64,000 bases of DNA, taken from the NCBI GenBank assembly GCA_023421115.1, contig JAEZUI010000183.1, positions 14,805-78,804 of the forward strand, read 5' to 3'. A model generated the notes under the pieces. The model did not search any database, was not told where the DNA came from, and worked only from the letters and a program-made list of their open reading frames with translations. The DNA is from Bacillota bacterium (GTDB lineage: Bacteria > Bacillota > Clostridia > Acetivibrionales > Acetivibrionaceae). The first letter of the stretch is position 1, and each line of letters opens with the position of its first letter. This document shows, in pieces, positions 8,810 to 17,965 of this stretch. The position numbers and the translations under genes are program-made.

Positions 8810-9034
8810 GTGTTCGAAAAAATCAAAAAGATTATTGTTGAGCAGTTAGGCGTTGAAGAAGATGAAATTGCAATGGAATCTTCCTTCATAGATGATTTAG
8901 GTGCAGACTCACTTGATATAGTTGAGTTGATCATGGCACTTGAAGAGGAATTTGATCTCGAAATTCCCGACAGCGAGGCAGAGAAAATTTCAACAGTTGG
9001 AGATATTGTTGATTACATTAAAAATAACTCATAA
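8810..9034 (+). CDS. acpP: Acyl carrier protein
   Basis: The 74-residue carrier of growing acyl chains. The phosphopantetheine site is DDLGADSLDIVEL (Ser near residue 38). The start is GTG behind an excellent ribosome binding site AAGGAGGTGA (8795-8804). A terminator follows at once, so fabF is probably reached by read-through or by its own promoter. High expression fits the strong ribosome binding site. Confidence 0.96.
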   Translation: MFEKIKKIIVEQLGVEEDEIAMESSFIDDLGADSLDIVELIMALEEEFDLEIPDSEAEKISTVGDIVDYIKNNS

Positions 9035-9064
9035 AAAAAGTCCCTTTGAAAGGGACTTTTTTTA
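9033..9064 (+). terminator. Rho-independent terminator after acpP
   Basis: AAAAAGTCCCTTTGAAAGGG-type hairpin with a T run of seven. The stem begins at the acpP stop codon. Confidence 0.9.
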
Positions 9065-9150
9065 TCTTTACCATCTCGTTTAGTGATTTTAAAAAATAAT
9101 TGCATAATGCTTTAATATATAGTTCACTGTGAAAAATAGGAGGTTCGAAT

Positions 9151-10389
9151 ATGAAAAAACGTGTAGTTATCACCGGAATGGGAGTAGTTTCTTCATTAGG
9201 AATAGGTGTCGATAGTTTTTGGAATTCAATTAGAGAAGGAAAAAATGGCATTAGCTCAGTTACAAAGATAGATGTTTCAAATATGAACTGTAAAGTTGCA
9301 GCAGAAATAAAGGAATTTGATCCAACCCAGTTTATTGACAAAAAAGAAGCTAAGAGGATGGATAAGTATTCTCAGTATGCTATAGCTGCTGCAAAAATGG
9401 CTATTGAAAGTTCAGGCCTAGATCTTGAAAAGGTAGACCAATACAGATTCGGTGTTGTTGTGGGTTCTGGTATTGGAGGAATGGAAACTTTTGAAGATCA
9501 GCACAGTGTTTATCTTGAAAAAGGCCCGGGCAGGGTAAGTCCGTTCTTTATACCTATGATGATTGCAAATATGGCAGCAGGACTTTTGGCTATTCAGTTT
9601 GGAGCTAAAGGTTTCAATGAGTGCGTAATCACAGCCTGTGCAACATCAACTAATGCTGTTGGAGATGCGTTTAAAGTAATACAGCGTGGTGATGCCGATA
9701 TAATGATTACAGGTGGTTCAGAAGCCTGTATTACCCCGATGGCATTTTCTGGTTTTTGCTCTATGAAGGCAATGTCCACAAACGAAGATCCTTCTTGTGC
9801 AAGCAGACCTTTTGATGCTCAAAGGGATGGATTTGTTATGGGCGAAGGCTCGGGTATCCTTATTGTAGAGGAATTGGAACATGCAAAGGCTAGAGGTGCA
9901 AACATAATAGCTGAAATCGTTGGATACGGTTGTACAAATGATGCACATCATATGACTGCGCCTGCACCTGAAGGTGAAGGTGGTGCAAGGTGTATGAAAA
10001 TGGCTATAAACGATGCAGGAATTAGGCCTGATGAGATTGGATATATAAATGCCCACGGTACTTCAACTGAGTATAACGACAAATTTGAAACAGCGGCAAT
10101 AAAAACTGTATTTGGAGAGTATTCAAAGAAGCTTCCTGTAAGTTCAACTAAATCAATGACAGGACACCTTCTTGGAGGAGCTGGAGCTATTGAGGCTATA
10201 ATTACTGCCCTTTCGATAAAAGACGGGTTCTTGCCTGCAACAATAAACTATAGTACACCAGATCCTGAATGTGATTTGGACTATATTCCTAACAAAGGAA
10301 GAAATGCAGATATTAATTATGCTCTATCAAATTCATTGGGTTTTGGCGGACATAATGCAACAATTGTTTTAAAGAAATATCAGGGTTGA
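9151..10389 (+). CDS. fabF: 3-oxoacyl-ACP synthase II (FabF)
   Basis: The condensing enzyme of chain elongation. The Cys-His-His triad is seen in TACATSTNAVGDA, NAHGTSTEYND and MTGHLLGGAGAIE. It has 412 residues, and the GFGGHNATIVLKK ending is typical. AGGAGG lies eight bases before the ATG. It sits after the acpP terminator, in a gap with a possible TTGCAT promoter element at about 9099. Confidence 0.95.
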   Translation: MKKRVVITGMGVVSSLGIGVDSFWNSIREGKNGISSVTKIDVSNMNCKVAAEIKEFDPTQFIDKKEAKRMDKYSQYAIAAAKMAIESSGLDLEKVDQYRFGVVVGSGIGGMETFEDQHSVYLEKGPGRVSPFFIPMMIANMAAGLLAIQFGAKGFNECVITACATSTNAVGDAFKVIQRGDADIMITGGSEACITPMAFSGFCSMKAMSTNEDPSCASRPFDAQRDGFVMGEGSGILIVEELEHAKARGANIIAEIVGYGCTNDAHHMTAPAPEGEGGARCMKMAINDAGIRPDEIGYINAHGTSTEYNDKFETAAIKTVFGEYSKKLPVSSTKSMTGHLLGGAGAIEAIITALSIKDGFLPATINYSTPDPECDLDYIPNKGRNADINYALSNSLGFGGHNATIVLKKYQG

Positions 10390-10416
10390 TTTTAAAAATA
10401 AGTAGGGTTATAATTC

Positions 10417-10450
10417 AAGGGAACGGGATTATCCTGTTCCCTTATATTTC
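10417..10450 (+). terminator. Hairpin terminator after fabF
   Basis: The stem AAGGGAACGGG / CCTGTTCCCTT, with a loop of five, is followed by a mixed AT tract (ATATTTC) rather than pure T. Confidence 0.6.
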
Positions 10451-10594
10451 GGCTCTTTTAAAGTGAAATACATATTTTTTTCCGAAATGTTGTTTTAAGT
10501 TTAATTAAGGTCTGAATACCATAGTATGCATTTTTTGCTTTATAAGGTGATTTCTAAAATGTATAGTATAGTGTTTGGAAGAATGGAGTTTGCT

Positions 10595-11302
10595 ATGCTA
10601 AATCGTGAATCCTTATTAAAGAATATAGAGAAGTTGGAAAACGAAATTTCATATAGGTTTAAAGACAAGGACAATCTTATCTTAGCTCTAACACACAGTT
10701 CATATGCCAATGAATTTAAAAGCGAGAAACTTGTTAGCAATGAACGTCTGGAATTTCTTGGAGACTCGATACTGAGTGTGGTTGTAAGTGAAAATATCTA
10801 TAAGAATTACTCACAACTTTCGGAAGGAGAAATGACCAAATTCAGGGCTAACGTTGTGTGTGAAGCTTCCTTAGAGCATTGTGCCCATAATTTAAATATA
10901 GGTAAATACCTTTTACTGGGGAAAGGTGAGGAGTTAACAGGGGGTAGAAAAAGGACCTCTATACTTTCAGATGCAATGGAAGCACTCATTGGAGCTATTT
11001 ACATTGATGGTGGTTTTGATAGTGCAAAGGACTTCGTGCTGAGTCAGATGAAAAAGTTTATAGTTGATTCCATTAAAGGTGAAATATTTATGGATTATAA
11101 AACACAGCTTCAGGAAATTATCCAGAAAAATAACGAACAAAAAATCAGCTATGAGATTATTGAGGAAAAGGGTCCCGATCACAATAAGATGTTTGTTTCA
11201 CAGGTTAAACTGGATAATCAGGTTATTGGTGTGGGAGAGGGACGCACAAAAAAGGAAGCAGATCAGATGGCTGCAAAGAGTTTTTTAGACAAAACCCGGT
11301 GA
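10595..11302 (+). CDS. rnc: Ribonuclease III
   Basis: A double-strand RNA endonuclease for rRNA processing. The catalytic signature ERLEFLGDSIL and the second acidic cluster DAMEALIGAIYIDGG are intact. A C-terminal double-stranded RNA binding domain (about 160-235) begins DYKTQLQEIIQ. I placed the start at the ATG at 10595 (MLNRESLL), preceded by TGGAG. The frame is open upstream to 10526, but that extension has no ribosome binding site and is not RNase III-like. The stop codon lies inside the first copy of a 28-base tandem repeat. Confidence 0.93.
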   Translation: MLNRESLLKNIEKLENEISYRFKDKDNLILALTHSSYANEFKSEKLVSNERLEFLGDSILSVVVSENIYKNYSQLSEGEMTKFRANVVCEASLEHCAHNLNIGKYLLLGKGEELTGGRKRTSILSDAMEALIGAIYIDGGFDSAKDFVLSQMKKFIVDSIKGEIFMDYKTQLQEIIQKNNEQKISYEIIEEKGPDHNKMFVSQVKLDNQVIGVGEGRTKKEADQMAAKSFLDKTR

Positions 11303-11356
11303 TGAAATTTGATTCGGTGGCTCGCTGTGATGAAATTTGATTTGGTGGCTCGCTGT
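11301..11356 (+). repeat. 28-base direct tandem repeat, two copies
   Basis: The unit GATGAAATTTGATTCGGTGG plus CTCGCTGT (11301-11328) is repeated at 11329-11356 with one C-to-T change. A third copy is begun by GATG. It starts within the rnc stop codon region and ends just before the ribosome binding site of the next gene. Confidence 0.9.
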
Positions 11357-11373
11357 GATGGAGGATTGATGAT

Positions 11374-12384
11374 TTGAGGCATGTAAATATACCGATTTTT
11401 ATACCGCATAAAGGTTGTCCCTATGATTGTATATTTTGTAATCAAAAAAAAATCAGCGGTCAAAGGGAAGAAGTTACAGAAAGCTCAATACGTGCTGTAA
11501 TTGAGTCACATTTAAATACAATTAAGGAGGAAGCCTTCATTGAAATAGCTTTTTTTGGAGGCAGTTTTACTGGTATTGATAGAGAAGAACAAATAAAGCT
11601 TCTTAAGATAGCTAATGATTATATAGAAAAGGGTCCTGTAAGGAGTATAAGGATATCGACAAGACCTGACTACATAAATGAGGATATCCTAAATTATTTG
11701 AAGCAGTACAAGGTATCTATAATTGAGCTTGGAGTGCAGAGCCTTGACAAAGAGGTACTTGAAAAAAGCAATAGGGGGCATAGTGTTGAAGATGTTTTAA
11801 AGTCATCAAAAATGATAAAAGATAAAGGTTTTGTGCTTGGAATTCAGACGATGGTAGGACTTCCGGGAGATGATTTTGAAAAAGCTATAAATACTGCAAA
11901 AAAAGTTGTCGAACTTGCCCCGGATATTGTAAGAATATATCCGACCCTTGTTATTAAGGGGACCTATCTAGAAAAGCTATATAATATGGGGCAATATACT
12001 CCCTTAAGTGTTGAAAATACTGTGGATTTATGTGCAATACTTCTAGAACTATATGAGAGTAATGATATAAATGTTATAAGAGTTGGTTTACAGCCTACAG
12101 ACAGTATTTGTGATGGAGGAGACGTGATAGCAGGTCCTTTTCATCCTGCTATAAGGCAGCTTGTAGATGCAAAGCGTGCGTTAATGGAAATCGAAGGGAT
12201 AATAATAAAAGACAATCTAGCAGATAAGAAAAGTTTGATTATTCTTGCAGATAGAAAGGATGTTTCTGTAATTATTGGTCAAAAGAAATCAAACATAAGG
12301 TATCTTAAAGAAAAGTATGGCTATGAGGAGATATGGGTTTGTGATAATGGGCATGAATGTGAAATTTATGATGTAAAATATTAA
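11374..12384 (+). CDS. Elp3-like radical SAM protein
   Basis: A 336-residue radical SAM enzyme. The cluster motif CxxxCxxC is in HKGCPYDCIFCNQKKISGQ close to the N-terminus, followed by FFGGSFTG (SAM-binding GGE-like segment) and STRPDYI. The pattern matches the Elp3/YhcC-like group commonly placed between rnc and smc in Clostridia; the substrate is not established, and there is no acetyltransferase domain. Start is TTG at 11374 behind GGAGG (11360-11364). The 28-base repeat immediately upstream makes up most of the spacer from rnc. Confidence 0.8.
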   Translation: MRHVNIPIFIPHKGCPYDCIFCNQKKISGQREEVTESSIRAVIESHLNTIKEEAFIEIAFFGGSFTGIDREEQIKLLKIANDYIEKGPVRSIRISTRPDYINEDILNYLKQYKVSIIELGVQSLDKEVLEKSNRGHSVEDVLKSSKMIKDKGFVLGIQTMVGLPGDDFEKAINTAKKVVELAPDIVRIYPTLVIKGTYLEKLYNMGQYTPLSVENTVDLCAILLELYESNDINVIRVGLQPTDSICDGGDVIAGPFHPAIRQLVDAKRALMEIEGIIIKDNLADKKSLIILADRKDVSVIIGQKKSNIRYLKEKYGYEEIWVCDNGHECEIYDVKY

Positions 12385-12545
12385 TTTTGTGATATTGTGG
12401 GTTGTTTTATAATGTTATAGAATAGTAATAGAAGGACATATTAGAGATATAGAGAGACAATAAAAGTCAGTACATAATTAGAGATAGAATTATATTAATT
12501 TTTAGAATTATATAATTTTCATAATTTATGGAGGAGGAAAAGTGT

Positions 12546-12806
12546 ATGGAAGTATTAAAGGTATCAGCTCAATCACAGCCGAAAATGGTCGCAGGAGCCT
12601 TAGCAGCTATTTTGAGGGGTAAGTCAAATGCAGAAATTCAAGCAGTAGGAGCCGCAGCAGTGAATCAAGCTATAAAAGCAATTGCAATTACGAGAGGATT
12701 TGTAGCACCAAATGGAATTGACATTATAACAGTTCCAGCTTTTTCATCTATTACTATTGACGGTGAAGAAAGGACAGCAATTAAGTTTTTAGTAGAACCA
12801 AGGTAA
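12546..12806 (+). CDS. spoVS: Stage V sporulation protein S
   Basis: The 86-residue protein (MEVLKVSAQSQPKMVAGALA onward) matches the highly conserved SpoVS family, an Alba-like fold regulator needed for late spore development. The start is the ATG at 12546, eight bases after GGAGGAGG (12530-12537); an upstream in-frame ATG at 12528 precedes that site and is not used. A terminator follows, so it is monocistronic. It supports a spore-forming host. Confidence 0.96.
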   Translation: MEVLKVSAQSQPKMVAGALAAILRGKSNAEIQAVGAAAVNQAIKAIAITRGFVAPNGIDIITVPAFSSITIDGEERTAIKFLVEPR

Positions 12807-12825
12807 AAATTAAAAAGTATGTTTT

Positions 12826-12858
12826 AAAGCTGTTCTTTAAATAAGGACAGCTTTTTTA
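12826..12858 (+). terminator. Rho-independent terminator after spoVS
   Basis: Stem AAAGCTGTTCTT / AAGGACAGCTTT with a short loop, then a T-rich tail. Confidence 0.85.
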
Positions 12859-13022
12859 TTGCTTAAAAAGATATAATAGACTATTTGAGATGTTTGACTT
12901 GGTAATCATTATAGAATTCATTATTACAAATATAAAATAGAAGAGAAAAAAATTCAGAATTTGAATTTATTAGACCGATATTGTAAATATTGTGAAAGCG
13001 AAGTGTATAGGAGGGATTAGAA

Positions 13023-14021
13023 GTGATTAAGCCACTTATAGGAATACCAATGGGTGATCCGGCGGGAATTGGTTCTGAGATTATAATAAAGGCTCTACAA
13101 GAAAAAAGCATATATGAAGTATGCAAACCGGTGGTTATAGGTAGTAAAGATTCGATACTAAAAGCTTTGTCGGTATGTGGATTGAAAATGGAACTAATTA
13201 TAGAAAATAATATGAAGGGTGATAGTCAAAGTCCCGATACAATGTATCTAATAGATGATGAGACAGTTGATACGAAGAACATTGAATATGGTAAAGTTCA
13301 GGCGCTAGGTGGAAAAGCAGCATATAACTATATAAAAAAGTCAATTGATTTGGCTATGGATGGAAAAATTGATGCAGTTGTCACAACACCAATAAATAAG
13401 GAGTCATTGAAAGCCGCAGGAGTTGATTATATCGGACATACGGAGATATTTGCAGGTCTTACGGGTACTAATGATCCATTAACAATGTTTGAGGTAGGAA
13501 ATTTAAGAGTTTTCTTCTTGAGCAGGCATGTGTCGCTTCGCAAGGCATGTGATATGATTACAAAAGAAAGAGTCTTAGACTATATTCAAAGGTCAGCTAA
13601 AGCTTTGAGAATGTTAGGCTTAACAGGTGGTAGTATTGCAGTTGCAGGACTTAATCCTCATTGTGGTGAGCATGGTTTGTTTGGGGATGAAGAAAGACAT
13701 ATTGAAAAAGCTATAGAAGAAGCTGTAAAGTTGGGTTATAAGGTTGAAGGCCCAGTTGGTGCTGATTCGGTATTTTATCTTGCTTATAAAGGAAGGTATG
13801 ATGCTGTATTGTCACTTTATCATGATCAAGGACATATTGCGACAAAGACTCTTGATTTTGAGAGAACAATAGCTATAACAATAGGTCTTCCTTTTTTAAG
13901 AACGTCGGTCGACCATGGAACAGCCTTTGATATTGCCGGTACAGGGAAAGCCAGCCATATAAGCATGTTAGAAGCAATTCATACAGCTGCAAAATATTCG
14001 GATAGTTACAAATATAGATAA
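13023..14021 (+). CDS. pdxA: 4-hydroxythreonine-4-phosphate dehydrogenase family protein (PdxA)
   Basis: A 332-residue NAD-dependent oxidative decarboxylase. The family motifs GIPMGDPAGIGSE, VTTPINKESLKAAG, GHTEIFA, NPHCGEHGLFG, LYHDQGH and TSVDHGTAFDIAGTG are all present, with the metal-binding histidines. It starts at GTG with AGGAGGG upstream. There is no pdxJ nearby; the PdxA2 subgroup instead acts on 4-phospho-threonate/erythronate, and sequence alone does not decide between these roles. Confidence 0.88.
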   Translation: MIKPLIGIPMGDPAGIGSEIIIKALQEKSIYEVCKPVVIGSKDSILKALSVCGLKMELIIENNMKGDSQSPDTMYLIDDETVDTKNIEYGKVQALGGKAAYNYIKKSIDLAMDGKIDAVVTTPINKESLKAAGVDYIGHTEIFAGLTGTNDPLTMFEVGNLRVFFLSRHVSLRKACDMITKERVLDYIQRSAKALRMLGLTGGSIAVAGLNPHCGEHGLFGDEERHIEKAIEEAVKLGYKVEGPVGADSVFYLAYKGRYDAVLSLYHDQGHIATKTLDFERTIAITIGLPFLRTSVDHGTAFDIAGTGKASHISMLEAIHTAAKYSDSYKYR

Positions 14022-14157
14022 GTCCATTTTAATAATAACCTTAGAGAGATTGTAAAAAACTTTTCAATTGCCATTTCAGAATGTTGATAAAATAATTAAA
14101 TATGTTAAAATTATTAAGTATATTTATTTGAAGAATTATAGATACCGGGGTGTTCCA

Positions 14158-17100
14158 ATGCATTTAAAAAGGCTTGAGATACAGGGATTTAAATCGTTTG
14201 CAGAAAAAATAAGTTTAGAGTTCAATTCAGGTATTACAGCCGTTGTCGGTCCTAACGGAAGTGGCAAGAGCAATATTTCCGATGCCATCCGATGGGTCTT
14301 AGGAGAGCAAAGCGCTAAGACCTTGAGGGGTGGAAAGATGGAGGATGTCATCTTTGCCGGCACAGAACACAGAAAACAGTTAGGTTTTGCTGAAGTATCC
14401 CTTACAATTGACAATGAGGATCACTCACTGCCCCTTGATTTTAGTGAAGTTACCATAACAAGAAGGGTATACCGTTCCGGGGAAAGTGAGTACCTTATTA
14501 ACAAGAGTTCTTGTAGGCTTAAGGACGTGTATGAGCTTTTTTTAGACACAGGTATCGGCAAGGATGGATACTCTATTATCGGGCAGGGAAGAGTGGATGA
14601 AATACTAAGTACCAAATCAGAGGAGAGACGTAATCTCTTTGAGGAAGCTTCAGGAATTATGAAATACAAGGTCAGAAAGATAGATGCTGAAAAAAAGCTT
14701 GAACTCACAAGACAGAATCTCGTTAGGATCAATGACATTATAAATGAGCTTGAGACCCAGATAGAACCTTTAAGACAGCAATCGGATGTTGCAAAGAGAT
14801 ATCTGAACTTGAGGGATACCTTAAAAGAGTTAGAAATAAATGTTTATATAGAAAATATTTCTAAGTTTAAGGAAAAAATAAAGGAGTTTGAGGAAAGTTA
14901 TATTTCCATCAAGGATAATATCGACAGTGACAACAAGAAGCTAGAGGACATCACTTTACTCAATCAAAAGAAGCTTGCTCTCTTAAAAGAGCTTGAGACA
15001 AAACTTGATAATTCAAGGCAGGAGTTTTACAACCTTGAAAACTGTCTAGAGAGGTGTAATTCTGAAATTAAGCTCAATGATGAGAAAAAGAGCAATCTTT
15101 CCTCAAATATTTCAAGGCTCGATACAGAAATTGAGGAGATAGACGAGAAGCTAGTAAGTATATCCAAGGAAGAGGTCACAAGAAATGAGAAAATAAAGTA
15201 TTTGAATGAAAGACTTGCCGACTATAACGGGAAGCTTGAAGAAGCCGATAAAAAACTTCAGGCAGTTTTATCTACTTTAGGTGAACATGAAAGACATATT
15301 GAAGATATGAAGTCTAGCATCATGGACAAGTTGGATTTACAGTCGGATAAAAAGACTCAGATCAACAATGTCAAAAACCACATTGAGGTTATCAGTAAAA
15401 GAAAGTCCGGTATTGATGATGAAGTGATGCAGCTTACTTTAGAAAAAGACCGCGAGGGTATGAAAAAAGAAGACCTTTCCGATAGCATTTCAAAGACAAA
15501 AGAGTTGATCAAGGGTGCAAAAAGCAGGTTAGAGGCATTAAATATCAAAAAAGGTGAATTAGGACATACACTTGAAGGTGAAAGGAAGAAACAGAACACC
15601 GTAAAGTCCGACATACAGTTTAAAACTTCAAGGCAGAAGATGCTTAAGGATATGGAAAGAAACCTTGAAGGTTATAATAGAAGTGTAAAATTGGTATTGC
15701 AAGCGTGTCAGCAGTCACCCCAGTTCGGTAAGGGCATTCATGGGGCTTTAGCACAATTAGTCAAGGTTGAAGGTAAGTATGAGACTGCCATAGAGATGAC
15801 TCTTGGTGGGGCACTTCAAAACATTGTTACTTCAACAGAGGAAGATGCTAAAAGAGCAATTGAGTATTTAAAAAGCAACAAGCTTGGTAGGGCGACTTTT
15901 CTACCTATTTCTTCAGTTAACGGAAGAACTTTTGATGATAATACTTTAAAAGATATAAAGAGTCAGGAAGGTTTTGTCGGTGTTGCCTCCGACTTGATTT
16001 CTTATAATTCTGAGTATAGAGGTATAATACTAAGCTTTTTAGGAAAGGTTGTTATAGTTGATAATCTTGATTCCGGGATCAAAATGGCCCGAAAATTTCG
16101 CTACAGCTTTAGAATAGTTACCCTTGAAGGAGATATACTGAGTACCACCGGATCTATGGCCGGAGGTAGCAAGGAACACAGGGAATCGGGGATATTGAGC
16201 AGAAACAGGGAAGTGCAGGAGATTGATGAGGCACTTGTAAGACTTAAGGATGAAGAAGCTGCTCTAGAAAAAAGCATAAATGAGATTTCCCAAAAGCTTG
16301 GAGAAATTATTAATGATATTTCAATTGAAGAAGATAGCCAAAAAAACAATGAACTTGTCAAGGTTAGAGATGAAAGTCATTTGGCCCAGATTGAGGACAA
16401 TATTAAGAGAACTATTGCAAGAATGGAGATGCTCAGGCAGGAGAAGGAACAACTGTCAAGGCAGGAACAAAATACCGAACAAGAGCTTTCAAAATATATA
16501 GAAGAATTGAATCAGATTGAAAACGATATTGCCGAAACTAAAAGAATTGTCGCAGACTATCAGGACAAGCATAAGGAAGGCCAGTCCGCCCGTGATGCCC
16601 TGCATACGGATATTACCGATTACAAAATTTCTGTAAATTCAATTGTAGATAGTATTGCCGGGGTCAATGAAGCTCTTGAAAGGATTGTTTCTGAGAGGGA
16701 AAGTCTTACAAAGAGCATTGAAAGAAAGAAAGCTGAGAAGCTGAAAAACTCCGATGAAGTTAAGTCGTTAGAGGAAAAAAACGAAGGTTTGAAGCTTTTG
16801 ATTAAAGGGTATGAAGAAGAGAAAGCAGGGAAGACTTTTGAGATAGACAGGACAGTGGAAGAAAGAAAGGTGCTTGAGGAAGAGTCGCAGGATATTTTAA
16901 AGCAGATTACCGAGGTGAATAGGAATATACTTCTCATGCAGGAAGAATACAACCGTATGGAGGTAAAAAAGGCAAAAATAGAGTCTGAAATGGAAGCGAT
17001 TCAAAACAGGATGTGGGATGAATACGAACTCACCTTTACTAATGCATTAGAGTTTAAGAAGGATATCGGAAGCATTACACAAGCTCAAAGACAGATTAAT

Positions 17101-17730
17101 GAAATAAGAAGTGAGATTAAGGATTTAGGACCTGTAAACGTAGCGGCTATTGAAGACTATATAAAGACAAAGGAACGTTTTGAGTTTATGTCGGTTCAAA
17201 GAAATGACATGGAACAGGCAGAAGAAAAACTTCACAAGGTTATTGTTGAAATGATGACAATAATGAAACGCCAGTTTTTAGAGCAGTTCAAGCTGATTAA
17301 TGACAATTTTAATATGGTGTTTAAAGAGCTGTTTGACGGAGGCCGCGCAGAACTCATACTTCTAGATAAGGAAAATGTATTGGAAAGTGGTATTGAAATA
17401 GAAGTTCAGCCACCGGGGAAAAAACTTCAGAATCTTATGTTGCTTTCGGGAGGAGAGAGAGCATTTACGGCAATTGCACTTTTGTTTGCCATACTTAGAC
17501 TCAGTCCAACTCCTTTCTGTGTACTTGACGAGATTGAAGCAGCTTTAGATGATGCGAATGTCAATAAATTTGCACAGTACCTTAAAAAGTATTCACATTT
17601 GACACAGTTTGCGGTTATTACACACAGAAAAGGGACTATGGAAGCATGTGATACTCTTTATGGTGTAACTATGCAGGAGCATGGTGTTTCAAAAATTGTT
17701 TCGTTAAAAATGGGTGAAAAAGTGAGCTAG
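14158..17730 (+). CDS. smc: Chromosome segregation protein SMC
   Basis: A 1190-residue structural-maintenance-of-chromosomes ATPase. It has Walker A GPNGSGKSN near residue 32, Q-loop IIGQGRVDEIL, two long coiled coils flanking a hinge (roughly 515-680), signature LLSGGERAFTAIALLFAI and Walker B CVLDEIEAALDD. The start is the ATG at 14158 (MHLKRLEIQGFKSFA) behind GGGGTG. The frame runs open 90 bases further upstream but is not SMC-like there. ftsY follows, the usual order in Firmicutes. A dispersed repeat begins two bases after the stop. Confidence 0.97.
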   Translation: MHLKRLEIQGFKSFAEKISLEFNSGITAVVGPNGSGKSNISDAIRWVLGEQSAKTLRGGKMEDVIFAGTEHRKQLGFAEVSLTIDNEDHSLPLDFSEVTITRRVYRSGESEYLINKSSCRLKDVYELFLDTGIGKDGYSIIGQGRVDEILSTKSEERRNLFEEASGIMKYKVRKIDAEKKLELTRQNLVRINDIINELETQIEPLRQQSDVAKRYLNLRDTLKELEINVYIENISKFKEKIKEFEESYISIKDNIDSDNKKLEDITLLNQKKLALLKELETKLDNSRQEFYNLENCLERCNSEIKLNDEKKSNLSSNISRLDTEIEEIDEKLVSISKEEVTRNEKIKYLNERLADYNGKLEEADKKLQAVLSTLGEHERHIEDMKSSIMDKLDLQSDKKTQINNVKNHIEVISKRKSGIDDEVMQLTLEKDREGMKKEDLSDSISKTKELIKGAKSRLEALNIKKGELGHTLEGERKKQNTVKSDIQFKTSRQKMLKDMERNLEGYNRSVKLVLQACQQSPQFGKGIHGALAQLVKVEGKYETAIEMTLGGALQNIVTSTEEDAKRAIEYLKSNKLGRATFLPISSVNGRTFDDNTLKDIKSQEGFVGVASDLISYNSEYRGIILSFLGKVVIVDNLDSGIKMARKFRYSFRIVTLEGDILSTTGSMAGGSKEHRESGILSRNREVQEIDEALVRLKDEEAALEKSINEISQKLGEIINDISIEEDSQKNNELVKVRDESHLAQIEDNIKRTIARMEMLRQEKEQLSRQEQNTEQELSKYIEELNQIENDIAETKRIVADYQDKHKEGQSARDALHTDITDYKISVNSIVDSIAGVNEALERIVSERESLTKSIERKKAEKLKNSDEVKSLEEKNEGLKLLIKGYEEEKAGKTFEIDRTVEERKVLEEESQDILKQITEVNRNILLMQEEYNRMEVKKAKIESEMEAIQNRMWDEYELTFTNALEFKKDIGSITQAQRQINEIRSEIKDLGPVNVAAIEDYIKTKERFEFMSVQRNDMEQAEEKLHKVIVEMMTIMKRQFLEQFKLINDNFNMVFKELFDGGRAELILLDKENVLESGIEIEVQPPGKKLQNLMLLSGGERAFTAIALLFAILRLSPTPFCVLDEIEAALDDANVNKFAQYLKKYSHLTQFAVITHRKGTMEACDTLYGVTMQEHGVSKIVSLKMGEKVS

Positions 17731-17731
17731 G

Positions 17732-17894
17732 TTAAGCGTTTCAAAAAAATTCGTAAGTCAATATTTGTAGTATAAACCTAATTATGAAAGCTTATAAGCT
17801 TTCAAACAGAGGAACATTATTTTGCAGTGCAAAAAATGCAAATCAAGTTTTTTTGAAACGCAAACTGACCAGTTGTTTTTTAGGAATAATCTTA
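17732..17894. repeat. Dispersed repeat element, copy 2 (163 bp, near full length)
   Basis: Starts TTAAGCGTTTCAAAAAAATT and ends in TTTTTAGGAATAATCTTA. It shares with the copy at 57791-57955 not only the ends but also the core (TTTTGCAGTGCAAAAAATGC and an AAAGCTTATAAGCTTT palindrome, in inverse orientation). It lies between smc and ftsY. Confidence 0.85.
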
Positions 17895-17965
17895 TTTAAA
17901 AAATAATTGATTCATTGTGCTTTTATAAAAAAAGTCTTGCTGTAATTTTGAAGGGAGGATAAACG

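Noticed and set aside
10541..10557. TAAGGTGATTTCTAAAA before rnc as another repeat end
   Set aside because: Only 17 bases match, with no A-rich continuation or inner GTCAAT; too weak to call.
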